Assembly (NCBI GenBank): GCA_905612405.1
Contig: CAJQRX010000048.1
Location: 1-37,908 of the forward strand
DNA length: 37,908 nucleotides
Direction: 5' to 3'
Source of the DNA: an uncultured Candidatus Thioglobus sp.
GTDB lineage: Bacteria; Pseudomonadota; Gammaproteobacteria; PS1; Pseudothioglobaceae
The stretch's first letter is position 1. The number at the start of each line of letters is the position of its first letter. The notes beneath the pieces are model-generated. The model made no database searches and was not told the DNA's origin. It was given only the letters and a program-made list of their open reading frames with translations. Positions 16,425-23,953 of this stretch are shown one piece after another. A program made the translations under genes and the position numbers.

Positions 16425-17654
16425 ATGTTTTTAAGAAAAATCGCTACAGTTGTAGCGCTTACTACTCTAGCTTCAAGTGCATGGGCGGGTTGCGGCATCT
16501 CGGAAGGAAGAGTTAGTATTGTAGGTAATGAGTTTCCAGCGATCCAAACGATTGGTGCAGGCGCAATGGAATGTGCAGGCGGCGGTGTTACAGTTGAAAC
16601 AAACCTAACTGCTGATCATCAAAAAATTAATCTTCCAGGTATGACTGGTAACCCAGCTGAATTTACATCAGCTATTGTTGCTAACTCATCAATTGTTGCA
16701 CTTATGAACAATGATGTGATTAGACCTTTGAATGATTTAGTTGCTAAGCATGGACAAGGTCTTCAGAAAAGCCAGTTAGTTACAATTGATGGAAATATTA
16801 TGGGTATTGCCTTTATGGCGAACGCTCAACATCTAACTTATAGATCAGATGTTTTGGACCAGTTAGGAATTGCGGTGCCAACTACTTATGAAGAAATGTT
16901 AGAGGCTGCTGGAAGAATTCGTTCTAGCGGTTTGATGAAGAACCCTGTTGGTGGTGCTTATGCTTCAGGCTGGAACTTAGCTGAGGAATTTGTTAATATG
17001 TATATTGGCCATGGCGGCGAGTTCTTTGAGCCTGGTACAGCTAAGATTGCTGTTAACAATCAGCATGGTTACGATACACTAAGCATGATGAAACAGTTAT
17101 CTCACTTTATGAATCCTGACTACCTAACTCATGATTCAAACGCAACAAGTGCCGAATGGAAAGCAGGTAATGTTGCTCTTATGAATATGTGGGGATCACG
17201 TATCGGAGCCCTTAGAGGCGATGAGGTAGATGCAGCTGTAGTAGCTGCTACAGCTACTGCTGGTCCTATGACAGTTGGTGGTGGTACAACTGCAGCTTCA
17301 ACCCTATGGTGGGATGGATTTACTGTAGCTAAGAATATTTCAGATGCAGATGCAGAGGCTACTTTTATGGCTTTGATGCATGCAATTCGTCCAGATATGT
17401 TGAACGAAACGACTGCGCCACAAGCTGTTTGGTTAATTGATGGTTATGAGCCTACTCCAGCTGCTGCAGGTGTATTTGCTGCTGCTGCGATGGGAACTAA
17501 GCCGTATCCAATGTTGCCATATGCTGGTTTAATGCATTCAGCTGCAGGTGCTGAATTAGTAGACTTCATGCAAGGAAAAGAGACTGCTGAGGAAGCTTTA
17601 GCAGGTTTAGAAGCGGCATACACAACTGCTGCGACAGAAAAAGGCTATTTATAA
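16425..17654 (+). CDS. ABC transporter periplasmic solute-binding protein (CUT1 type)
   Basis: A 409-residue extracellular solute-binding protein. The N-terminus MFLRKIATVVALTTLASSAWA is a signal peptide with likely cleavage after AWA; a Cys two residues later is not in a good lipobox because Trp is at -3. The body (KINLPGMTG, a STLWWDGF aromatic pocket, LEAAY near the end) resembles family 1 sugar- and polyol-binding proteins. The ATG at 16425, seven bases after GGAG, is chosen over an upstream TTG at 16395, which has no ribosome site and would bury the signal peptide. A strong hairpin after the stop may keep its expression above that of the permeases. Confidence 0.9.
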   Translation: MFLRKIATVVALTTLASSAWAGCGISEGRVSIVGNEFPAIQTIGAGAMECAGGGVTVETNLTADHQKINLPGMTGNPAEFTSAIVANSSIVALMNNDVIRPLNDLVAKHGQGLQKSQLVTIDGNIMGIAFMANAQHLTYRSDVLDQLGIAVPTTYEEMLEAAGRIRSSGLMKNPVGGAYASGWNLAEEFVNMYIGHGGEFFEPGTAKIAVNNQHGYDTLSMMKQLSHFMNPDYLTHDSNATSAEWKAGNVALMNMWGSRIGALRGDEVDAAVVAATATAGPMTVGGGTTAASTLWWDGFTVAKNISDADAEATFMALMHAIRPDMLNETTAPQAVWLIDGYEPTPAAAGVFAAAAMGTKPYPMLPYAGLMHSAAGAELVDFMQGKETAEEALAGLEAAYTTAATEKGYL

Positions 17655-17684
17655 GCTTTTGTAAGTTGTTTGTCTCCTAAGATT

Positions 17685-17719
17685 AGGGCGTGTGTTACAC
17701 ATGCCCTTTTCTTTTTTTT
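17685..17719 (+). terminator. Intrinsic terminator or attenuator after the binding-protein gene
   Basis: GGGCGTGTG (17686-17694), loop TTA, CACATGCCC (17698-17706): a nine-pair stem with one G-U pair, followed by TTTTC and a run of eight T. It lies between the binding-protein gene and the first permease gene, both on the plus strand. Partial read-through would explain a high ratio of binding protein to permease. A TATAAT directly after it (17720-17725) could also start an independent transcript. Confidence 0.82.
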
Positions 17720-17754
17720 GTATAATTGAGTTTCTTTAATCTTATTATTTCCAT

Positions 17755-18780
17755 ATGAAGCATAAGACTTTTTTTTGGTTTTTTTTACCGACAGCTCTAG
17801 CAATGTTTTTGTTCATTGCTTTGCCCTTAACTTCGATTGTAAGTCAGTCACTTCATACGCCTCATGACCAGGTCTTGATTGTTGTTGAATCATGTGATCC
17901 GTTTGGTTGTAAATCTGAAACAACTATTGATCATCTGGCAAGTAAGAAAATCAATGAAGAGAAGCCACAAGGTAAGTGGGTCGGATTTCAAATCTATACT
18001 GACAGAAACCACCTAGCCTTTAAAGAGGTTGGTGAGTTGTGGGAGAATAAGACAAACTTTATTGATTTTGTTTCTAGTCTAAGGGATCTTCCGTTTTATC
18101 GAGCAATGGGTTTTACTTTGACTTATACCTTTGTGGTAACCCCACTGGTTATATTATTTGGATTTATAATTGCACTAGCAGTAAATTCACTGCATCGTCA
18201 CTTGAAAGGATTTATGGTGTTCTTTTCATTGCTGCCAATGATTGTAACTCCTTTAGTTGGTTCGTTGATTCTGTTTTGGATGATAGATGCACGAGGTATT
18301 CTTGGTTCAGGTCTCCAAGAATTATTTGCAGATCCTACGTTGTCACTAAAGGCATCAACTGGCCTTACATGGATAACACTTATTGTATACGGTGTTTGGC
18401 ACTCTGCCCCTTTTGCCTTCATTGTGTTTTACGCTGGACTTCAGACTGTTCCAAAAGAAACTATAGAAGCAGCAATGATTGATGGGGCCACACGTTTTCA
18501 GCAAACTATGCATGTTGTTGTCCCTCATTTATCTCCACTAGTAGCATTTGTGGCTTTAATTCAGCTGATGGATAATTTCCGAGTATTTGAGCCAATAGTT
18601 GGCTTTAGTGCTTCGGCACATGCGACCTCTCTTTCATGGATTATATGGAATGATATTGGCCAAGAGATAAGACTTCTTTCTTCGGCGGCAACGACATCAG
18701 TGTTGACAATAATTGGCGTCATCATACTTCTTATGCCAGTTTTGATTAGAACATGGCGTGAATTTAATCCTGAGAAATAA
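17755..18780 (+). CDS. ABC transporter permease, MalF/UgpA-type
   Basis: A 341-residue inner-membrane permease. It has an N-terminal membrane segment, a polar region of about 80 residues (about 35-110) and then five hydrophobic segments. The EAA loop EAAMIDGATRFQQTMHVVVPHL, which docks the ATPase, is near residue 240. The insertion between the first two membrane segments is larger than in short CUT1 permeases and resembles MalF, though shorter. It pairs with the next gene and with the binding protein at 16425. The partner ATPase is the gene at 4237. The ATG has no strong ribosome site. Confidence 0.9.
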   Translation: MKHKTFFWFFLPTALAMFLFIALPLTSIVSQSLHTPHDQVLIVVESCDPFGCKSETTIDHLASKKINEEKPQGKWVGFQIYTDRNHLAFKEVGELWENKTNFIDFVSSLRDLPFYRAMGFTLTYTFVVTPLVILFGFIIALAVNSLHRHLKGFMVFFSLLPMIVTPLVGSLILFWMIDARGILGSGLQELFADPTLSLKASTGLTWITLIVYGVWHSAPFAFIVFYAGLQTVPKETIEAAMIDGATRFQQTMHVVVPHLSPLVAFVALIQLMDNFRVFEPIVGFSASAHATSLSWIIWNDIGQEIRLLSSAATTSVLTIIGVIILLMPVLIRTWREFNPEK

Positions 18781-18781
18781 T

Positions 18782-19663
18782 ATGACTTCAAATCAAATAA
18801 AAAAACCATTAGGACTTCAGATATTAATATATGGCTTTGTATTATTCTGGTTAATTTTGGCAGCCTTTCCATTTTTATGGACTATGTGGGGTTCATTCAA
18901 AGTAGAGCTGGATTTTTTCTCAAAAGGAGACTGGACTAATGTATTTTCTGGGGTAAGAACACAAGTAGTATATGGAGAGTCTTTTACAGGCGCAGGTTAT
19001 GAAGGCGCATGGATCCAAGAAGAGTTTTGGCGCGCTTTTCTAAATACAGCGATAGTTTGTGTTTCTACAGTAGTCATATCATTAACACTTGCAACTCTAG
19101 GTGGTTATGCGCTTTCAAGGTCTGGGTTCCGTTATTCATTTTGGCTGCTAATAATTGCACTTGTTTTTCGTGCGCTGCCTCCAATCACTCTTGTTTCTGG
19201 CTATTTACAACCCTTCTATGATTGGAATGTTTGGGGAACATTGCCGACTACTATTATTGTTTTAGTGGCAATTAACCAGCCATTTACATTGTGGATGCTG
19301 CACTCATTTTTTCAAACAATTCCAAAAGAGCTTGATGAGAGTGCAAAGGTTGATGGCTGTACTCAGTTCCAAGCATTTCGACATGTAATTATTCCAGTGA
19401 TGTGGCCGGGAGTTATTACTGCTGGACTCTTCTCATTTCTTTTGGCATATAATGATTTTGCTGTTACAGCGATACTGCTATCTCAGGAAAATCAAACTAT
19501 GGTCCCTAAAATTGCCAGCTTTATGGGCACTACTCAAACAGAAGGTAATATTATGTTTGCAGTAGCAGCAGTTGTATCCGCAATAATTCCATTGTTCATT
19601 CTGGTTATGTTTTTTCAAAGGCAGCTTGTTAGTGGATTAACAGCTGGCGCAGTCAAGGGTTAA
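18782..19663 (+). CDS. ABC transporter permease, MalG/UgpE-type
   Basis: A permease of 293 residues with six predicted membrane segments. Its EAA loop reads ELDESAKVDGCTQFQAFRHVIIPVMWPG. Between the first two segments there is a periplasmic stretch of about 55 residues. The start is the ATG at 18782, one base after the stop of the preceding permease; a GTG at 18758 would extend it back into that gene and is not needed. Together with the 17755 permease it forms the channel of the CUT1-type importer. Confidence 0.9.
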   Translation: MTSNQIKKPLGLQILIYGFVLFWLILAAFPFLWTMWGSFKVELDFFSKGDWTNVFSGVRTQVVYGESFTGAGYEGAWIQEEFWRAFLNTAIVCVSTVVISLTLATLGGYALSRSGFRYSFWLLIIALVFRALPPITLVSGYLQPFYDWNVWGTLPTTIIVLVAINQPFTLWMLHSFFQTIPKELDESAKVDGCTQFQAFRHVIIPVMWPGVITAGLFSFLLAYNDFAVTAILLSQENQTMVPKIASFMGTTQTEGNIMFAVAAVVSAIIPLFILVMFFQRQLVSGLTAGAVKG

Positions 19664-19666
19664 TCA

Positions 19667-21271
19667 TTGTCCTCCTTTGATTATATTATCATTGGTGCAG
19701 GTTCTGCTGGGTGCGTTTTAGCGAACCGACTGAGCGCAAATCCCAAAACCACTGTCTGCTTGATTGAGGGAGGTGGAAGTGATAAGAGTCCATGGGTTCA
19801 AATTCCTGCTGGCCTTTCAGTTGCTATGGGACATAAGAAACTTGACTATTCCTACAAGGGAGCACCACAAAAAAAATTAAACAACCGTGTAATTACGGTT
19901 AACCGTGGCAGGTGTCTTGGTGGATCAAGTTCAATCAATGGAATGATTTATATTCGTGGAAATAAAAAAGATTATGATAATTGGAAGGCTCTCGGTTGTA
20001 ATGGTTGGTCCTATAATGATGTATTGCCGATATTTAAAAAACTTGAGAAAGATCAAACAGGTGCAGATCCTAAATATCATTCAACGGCTGGTGAGTGGCC
20101 AGTTGTCATGCCACAAGAAGTCAATAAGACGGCTATGCGCTTTATTAAGGCTGGCTCCCATATAGGGCTTCCAAAGAATCCTGACTTTAATGATGAGTCT
20201 CAACTGGGTTTGGGAATTTACAAGGTTAATCAAGATAAAGGTACTCGAGTAAACTCCTATAAAGCTTTTATTGCTCCAATTTCTTCAAGAGCAAACCTTA
20301 CAATAATGACAAATTCCAGAGTTCATTCAATTGAGATTGAAGGCGATAGTGCCCAATCAATTAAGCTACAAGTCAATGGCATAGATAAGCAATTGCTTTG
20401 TAATAAAGAGGTTGTTTTATGTGCTGGGGCAATTGAATCACCAAGAATACTTTTATCATCTGGAGTTGGGGATAGAGAAGAGCTTAAAAAAGTAGGCGTA
20501 ACTTGTCAACATAATGTTCCAGGGGTTGGTGAAAATCTCCAAGACCATTTAGACACAATGGTCACTGTTCGTTCAAAAAAATCAGAATCAATTGGAGTTT
20601 CTTGGGGGTCTTTATTGCCAAAAGTCTTGACATCTCCTTTTAACTACTTATTTAGGAGAATGGGCTGGTGGACCAGTAATTTTGTTGAAGCAGGAGGTTT
20701 TGCAGATACAAAACTTGGAAGCCCTGAATATCCTGATGTTCAGTTTCACTTTACACCTGTTTACCGAAGTCATCGTGGAAGAAGGTTTGAGTTTGGGCAT
20801 GGGTATTCTCTATTTACATGTCTATTGCGACCCCATAGTAAAGGGTCAGTTAAAATTAAGAATAATGGTGACAAGCATAAGGTTATCGTTGACCATAATT
20901 TCTTAGCTGATTCTAGGGATGAAAAAAGCATTGTCGAGGCAATTAAAAAAGCTAGAGAGGTCCTATTATCTAATGAGTTTGACGAGGTTCGCGGCGAAGA
21001 AGTTGCACCTGGAAAATCTATCCAATCAGATAAGGAGCTATTAGACTACATTCGTAAAACAGCAGTAACTGTATATCATCCTGTAGGAACTTGTAAAATG
21101 GGGGTCGATGATTTAGCGGTTGTCTCTCCGAGTGACCTAAAGGTAAAAGGAATGAATAACTTAAGAGTGATTGACGCTTCGATTATGCCAAATATAGTCA
21201 GTGGTAATACCTCAGCAGCAACAATGATGATTGCAGAAATGGGCGCAACAATGATATTAAACAAGGAATAA
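19667..21271 (+). CDS. GMC-family FAD oxidoreductase (choline dehydrogenase-like)
   Basis: A 534-residue glucose-methanol-choline oxidoreductase. FAD-binding GAGSAG is at the N-terminus, then GMC signature 1 (RGRCLGGSSSINGMIYIRG), signature 2 (GAIESPRILLSSGVG), the catalytic His in YHPVGTCKMG and the late Asn in SGNTSAAT. It oxidises an alcohol, passing electrons from FAD to a membrane or soluble acceptor. Overall form resembles BetA, but position in the ABC/SnoaL operon suggests it acts on the imported compound instead; choline cannot be excluded because betaine genes follow. The start is TTG with AAGGG seven bases upstream; no ATG is available nearby. Confidence 0.88.
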   Translation: MSSFDYIIIGAGSAGCVLANRLSANPKTTVCLIEGGGSDKSPWVQIPAGLSVAMGHKKLDYSYKGAPQKKLNNRVITVNRGRCLGGSSSINGMIYIRGNKKDYDNWKALGCNGWSYNDVLPIFKKLEKDQTGADPKYHSTAGEWPVVMPQEVNKTAMRFIKAGSHIGLPKNPDFNDESQLGLGIYKVNQDKGTRVNSYKAFIAPISSRANLTIMTNSRVHSIEIEGDSAQSIKLQVNGIDKQLLCNKEVVLCAGAIESPRILLSSGVGDREELKKVGVTCQHNVPGVGENLQDHLDTMVTVRSKKSESIGVSWGSLLPKVLTSPFNYLFRRMGWWTSNFVEAGGFADTKLGSPEYPDVQFHFTPVYRSHRGRRFEFGHGYSLFTCLLRPHSKGSVKIKNNGDKHKVIVDHNFLADSRDEKSIVEAIKKAREVLLSNEFDEVRGEEVAPGKSIQSDKELLDYIRKTAVTVYHPVGTCKMGVDDLAVVSPSDLKVKGMNNLRVIDASIMPNIVSGNTSAATMMIAEMGATMILNKE

Positions 21272-21273
21272 AT

Positions 21274-22287
21274 ATGACTCAAAACTTTCAAAAAGAAAAA
21301 AACTTAATTCGTGACTATTACAAATCATTAGACTCCGCACAGGGCAATGATATTACAAAAGTTTTAAAAAATTATATTAGTGAAGATTATATTTGGAGAG
21401 GCTTCCATCCTTTTAACGAGATTTCAGATGCTAAAGAAGTTTCAGAAATTTTCTGGCAGCCATTTCGTCATGCTTTTAAAAATATTCAAAGACGTATGGA
21501 TATTTTTATTGCAGGAAAAAATCAAATTGATGGATTTGAATCTGTCTGGGTAGTTTCTATGGGCCACCTTATGGGCCTATTTGATAATGAATGGCTTGGA
21601 ATTGCTCCATCAAGAAAGATGGCTTTATTACGTTACTGCGAATTTAATAAGGTTGAAAATGGAAAGATAACTGAAACTGCAATGTTTTTTGATATTCCCC
21701 ATGTCATGCTCCAGGTTGGGTTAAACCCTTTTCCACCTCAAACAGGTGCCCATCTTGTTCAGCCAGGACCAATGACTCACGAGGGCTTGTTGTTTGAAGA
21801 GCAAAACATTGAAGAAGGTGAAAAGACACTTGCTTCAATAAACTTCATGATTGAAGATATTAAGGGTTGGAAGCACTCGGGAAAAATATCACTAGTTGAG
21901 GAACTTAGAGCTAGCTGGAATGAAGATATGATTTGGTGGGGCCCTGCTGGTATTGGCTCAAGTTATACAATTGAAAGGTATGCTGAGCAGCACTCTGGAC
22001 CATTTAGGGCTGGTTTTAAAGATCGTATCTCTAATGGCCATCTTTGTAAACTTGCAGAAGGTAATTTTGGCGGTTTTTTTGGATGGCCTAACCTTACTCT
22101 TACTCCTACAGGTGGTTTTATGGGAATGCCTGCATCGGAAAAACCAGGAGATATGAGGGTTATAGATATGTATCGCCGCGAAGGTGATAAACTCTCAGAA
22201 AACTGGATTTTCATTGATCTTTTGCATTTTTGGAATCAGCAAGGCGTTGATATTTTAGATCGAATCAAAAAAACTCCAAGAACTTAA
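21274..22287 (+). CDS. Double-domain SnoaL-like protein
   Basis: A 337-residue protein with two SnoaL-like halves (about 10-155 and 190-337). It shows IAPSRKMALLRYCEF in the first half and FMGMPASEK, ENWIFID and QQGVDILDR at the end, the same series as the 7117 and 15155 proteins. PTNK has become PASEK, so it is slightly diverged. It starts two bases after the GMC oxidoreductase stop and is the last gene before a strong terminator. Being the immediate partner of the oxidoreductase, it may process the oxidised product; this is inference from position. Confidence 0.78.
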   Translation: MTQNFQKEKNLIRDYYKSLDSAQGNDITKVLKNYISEDYIWRGFHPFNEISDAKEVSEIFWQPFRHAFKNIQRRMDIFIAGKNQIDGFESVWVVSMGHLMGLFDNEWLGIAPSRKMALLRYCEFNKVENGKITETAMFFDIPHVMLQVGLNPFPPQTGAHLVQPGPMTHEGLLFEEQNIEEGEKTLASINFMIEDIKGWKHSGKISLVEELRASWNEDMIWWGPAGIGSSYTIERYAEQHSGPFRAGFKDRISNGHLCKLAEGNFGGFFGWPNLTLTPTGGFMGMPASEKPGDMRVIDMYRREGDKLSENWIFIDLLHFWNQQGVDILDRIKKTPRT

Positions 22288-22299
22288 AAAAAACTTCTT

Positions 22300-22327
22300 A
22301 GTGAGCTGAACACAGCTCACTATTTTT
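22300..22327 (+). terminator. Intrinsic terminator ending the transporter/GMC operon
   Basis: AGTGAGCTG (22300-22308), loop AACA, CAGCTCACT (22313-22321): a perfect nine-pair stem followed by ATTTTT. An A run just before the stem (22285-22293) would give some activity in the other direction too. It separates the SnoaL/ABC locus from the methyltransferase gene. Confidence 0.88.
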
Positions 22328-22349
22328 ACTAAATATTTTTAACTTGAGT

Positions 22350-22402
22350 TCAATTCATTTTTGAATTAACATCAATTCTATAACGATTTAAATAGAATTG
22401 AT
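22350..22402 (+). promoter_or_regulatory. Inverted-repeat array upstream of the MttB-like gene
   Basis: Four related half-sites: TCAATTC at 22350-22356, GAATTAA at 22363-22369, TCAATTC at 22372-22378 and GAATTGA at 22395-22401. The last two lie inside a perfect 11-base inverted repeat (ATCAATTCTAT 22371-22381, ATAGAATTGAT 22392-22402, ten-base loop). The two TCAATTC copies are 22 bases apart, about two helical turns. TATAAC at 22379 is a possible -10. The repeat ends two bases before the ATG, so it could be an operator array or a leader hairpin blocking translation. The gcvT upstream region has the same half-sites. Confidence 0.5.
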
Positions 22403-22404
22403 TA

Positions 22405-23925
22405 ATGAGACGTGGAAGAGCTAAGGTTACTAGAGAAGTTACAAACTTTACACAGGCTCCTTATAGACAAAAAAAGAATCCTTTTCAGCCAATGAATATT
22501 TTTTCAGAGGATGAGATTGAGTCAATCCATGAGGCCTCTTTAAAAGTTTTATGTGATACAGGTATAGAAATTCAATCTCCTAGAGCTGTAGAGGTTTTAA
22601 AACGGGGTGGAGCCAGCGTTGATTCTGATGGAAAGCGCGTTAGATTTGAGCCTGGTTTTATAATGGAAAAAATAGCAAGCACTCCTAGTGAATTTACTCT
22701 TCATGGAAGAAATAAAGAAAGGCACGTTCATGTGGGAGGTCAGTCAATTATTAATACAATGGTTTCCAGTGCACCCAATGTTTCTGATTTAGAAAGAGGT
22801 AGAATTCTAGGCAACTTTGAAGACTATACAAACTTAATCAAGCTGGGCGAAATGTTAAATACTGTCCATGCTTTTGGCGGCTACCCCGTCGAGCCTTGCG
22901 ATGTAGATGTAAGTGTGCGTCATTTACAGGCTGTCTCTGCAGCGGTCCGTCTTTCAACTAAACCTCTATTTGGATACGCGATTGGCAGTGAAAGAATGCT
23001 TGATGCCATTGAAATTATTCGAATTGGTAGGGGCATAAATGAAGATACCCTTCTAAAGGAGCCTTCAATTACTACAGTGGTCAATGCTAACTCGCCACTA
23101 GTTTATGACAAAGCGCTTTTAGAGGGCGCCATTGAAATGGCAGAGCATAATCAGCCTGTTATTTATACACCATTTACTTTGGCTGGGGCAATGGCGCCAA
23201 TAACAGTTGCGGGCGCTCTTGTTCAGCAAAATGCTGAAGCTCTAGCAGGACTTGCTTTTCATCAGTGTGTTAAGCCAGGTGCTCCAGCAATGTATGGCAG
23301 CTTTACTTCAAATGTTGACATGAAATCAGGCTCTCCAGCTTTTGGTACTCCAGAATATACTCAAGCTACAATTGCAAGTGGACAGCTGGCCAGAAAATAT
23401 AAAATTCCTCTTAGAGCATCTAATGCTAATGCCTCTAATGCACCGGACGAGCAATCAGTATATGAGTCACAAATGTCTCTATGGGCTTGCCTTTTGGGCC
23501 AAGTAAATTTTATTCTACATGGTCATGGCTGGATTGAAGGCGGGCTTTGTGCGTCATATGAGAAAGTCATTTTAGACGCTGAGATGAATCAAATGATGGA
23601 GGCTTTTCTTCAGCCTGCAATTGTAAATAAAGATACCTTAGGGGTAGAAGCGATAGCAGAGGTTGGTCCGGCAAATCATTTTTTTGCAGCTCAGCAAACT
23701 TTGGAGCGATATGAAACTGAGCATTACAACCCAATGCTTTCAGACTGGAGAAATTTTGAATCATGGAGAGATGCAGGCTCAGAAACTGCAACTCAACGTG
23801 CAAATAAAATATGGAAGCAGCTACTAGAAGAGTATGAAGAGCCAAAGTTAAAACCAGAAGTTGAAGAAGAGCTTTCAGCTTTTGTTGACAATAGGGTTTC
23901 AGAGGGTGGAGCCGCTCCTTTATAA
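22405..23925 (+). CDS. MttB-superfamily methyltransferase without pyrrolysine (glycine betaine methyltransferase-like)
   Basis: A 506-residue protein of the trimethylamine methyltransferase (MttB) superfamily. The basic MRRGRAK start and the FSEDEIESIHEASLKVLCDTGIEI block are typical. There is no in-frame amber codon, so it belongs to the non-pyrrolysine group, in which MtgB demethylates glycine betaine to dimethylglycine using a corrinoid cofactor. Next to a dimethylglycine/sarcosine dehydrogenase-type gene and downstream of a carnitine-to-betaine pair, glycine betaine is the natural guess. No corrinoid protein or reactivase gene lies in the window, so the methyl acceptor is open. The ATG is two bases after the inverted repeat and has no clear ribosome site. 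Confidence 0.82.
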   Translation: MRRGRAKVTREVTNFTQAPYRQKKNPFQPMNIFSEDEIESIHEASLKVLCDTGIEIQSPRAVEVLKRGGASVDSDGKRVRFEPGFIMEKIASTPSEFTLHGRNKERHVHVGGQSIINTMVSSAPNVSDLERGRILGNFEDYTNLIKLGEMLNTVHAFGGYPVEPCDVDVSVRHLQAVSAAVRLSTKPLFGYAIGSERMLDAIEIIRIGRGINEDTLLKEPSITTVVNANSPLVYDKALLEGAIEMAEHNQPVIYTPFTLAGAMAPITVAGALVQQNAEALAGLAFHQCVKPGAPAMYGSFTSNVDMKSGSPAFGTPEYTQATIASGQLARKYKIPLRASNANASNAPDEQSVYESQMSLWACLLGQVNFILHGHGWIEGGLCASYEKVILDAEMNQMMEAFLQPAIVNKDTLGVEAIAEVGPANHFFAAQQTLERYETEHYNPMLSDWRNFESWRDAGSETATQRANKIWKQLLEEYEEPKLKPEVEEELSAFVDNRVSEGGAAPL

Positions 23926-23953
23926 GGGCTCATTTTTTATTAAGGGATTCGTT

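Noticed and set aside
19667-21271. Choline dehydrogenase (betA)
   Set aside because: GMC motifs alone do not separate BetA from other alcohol oxidoreductases, and it is in the unassigned transporter operon; left as GMC family.
22405-23925. Pyrrolysine-encoding true mttB
   Set aside because: There is no in-frame TAG within the 506 codons, so it is a non-pyrrolysine member.
23861-23953. Upstream in-frame ATG extending the FAD-GcvT fusion
   Set aside because: It lies inside the methyltransferase gene and adds residues unlike the family; the ATG at 23954 directly precedes the FAD motif and has AAGGG.
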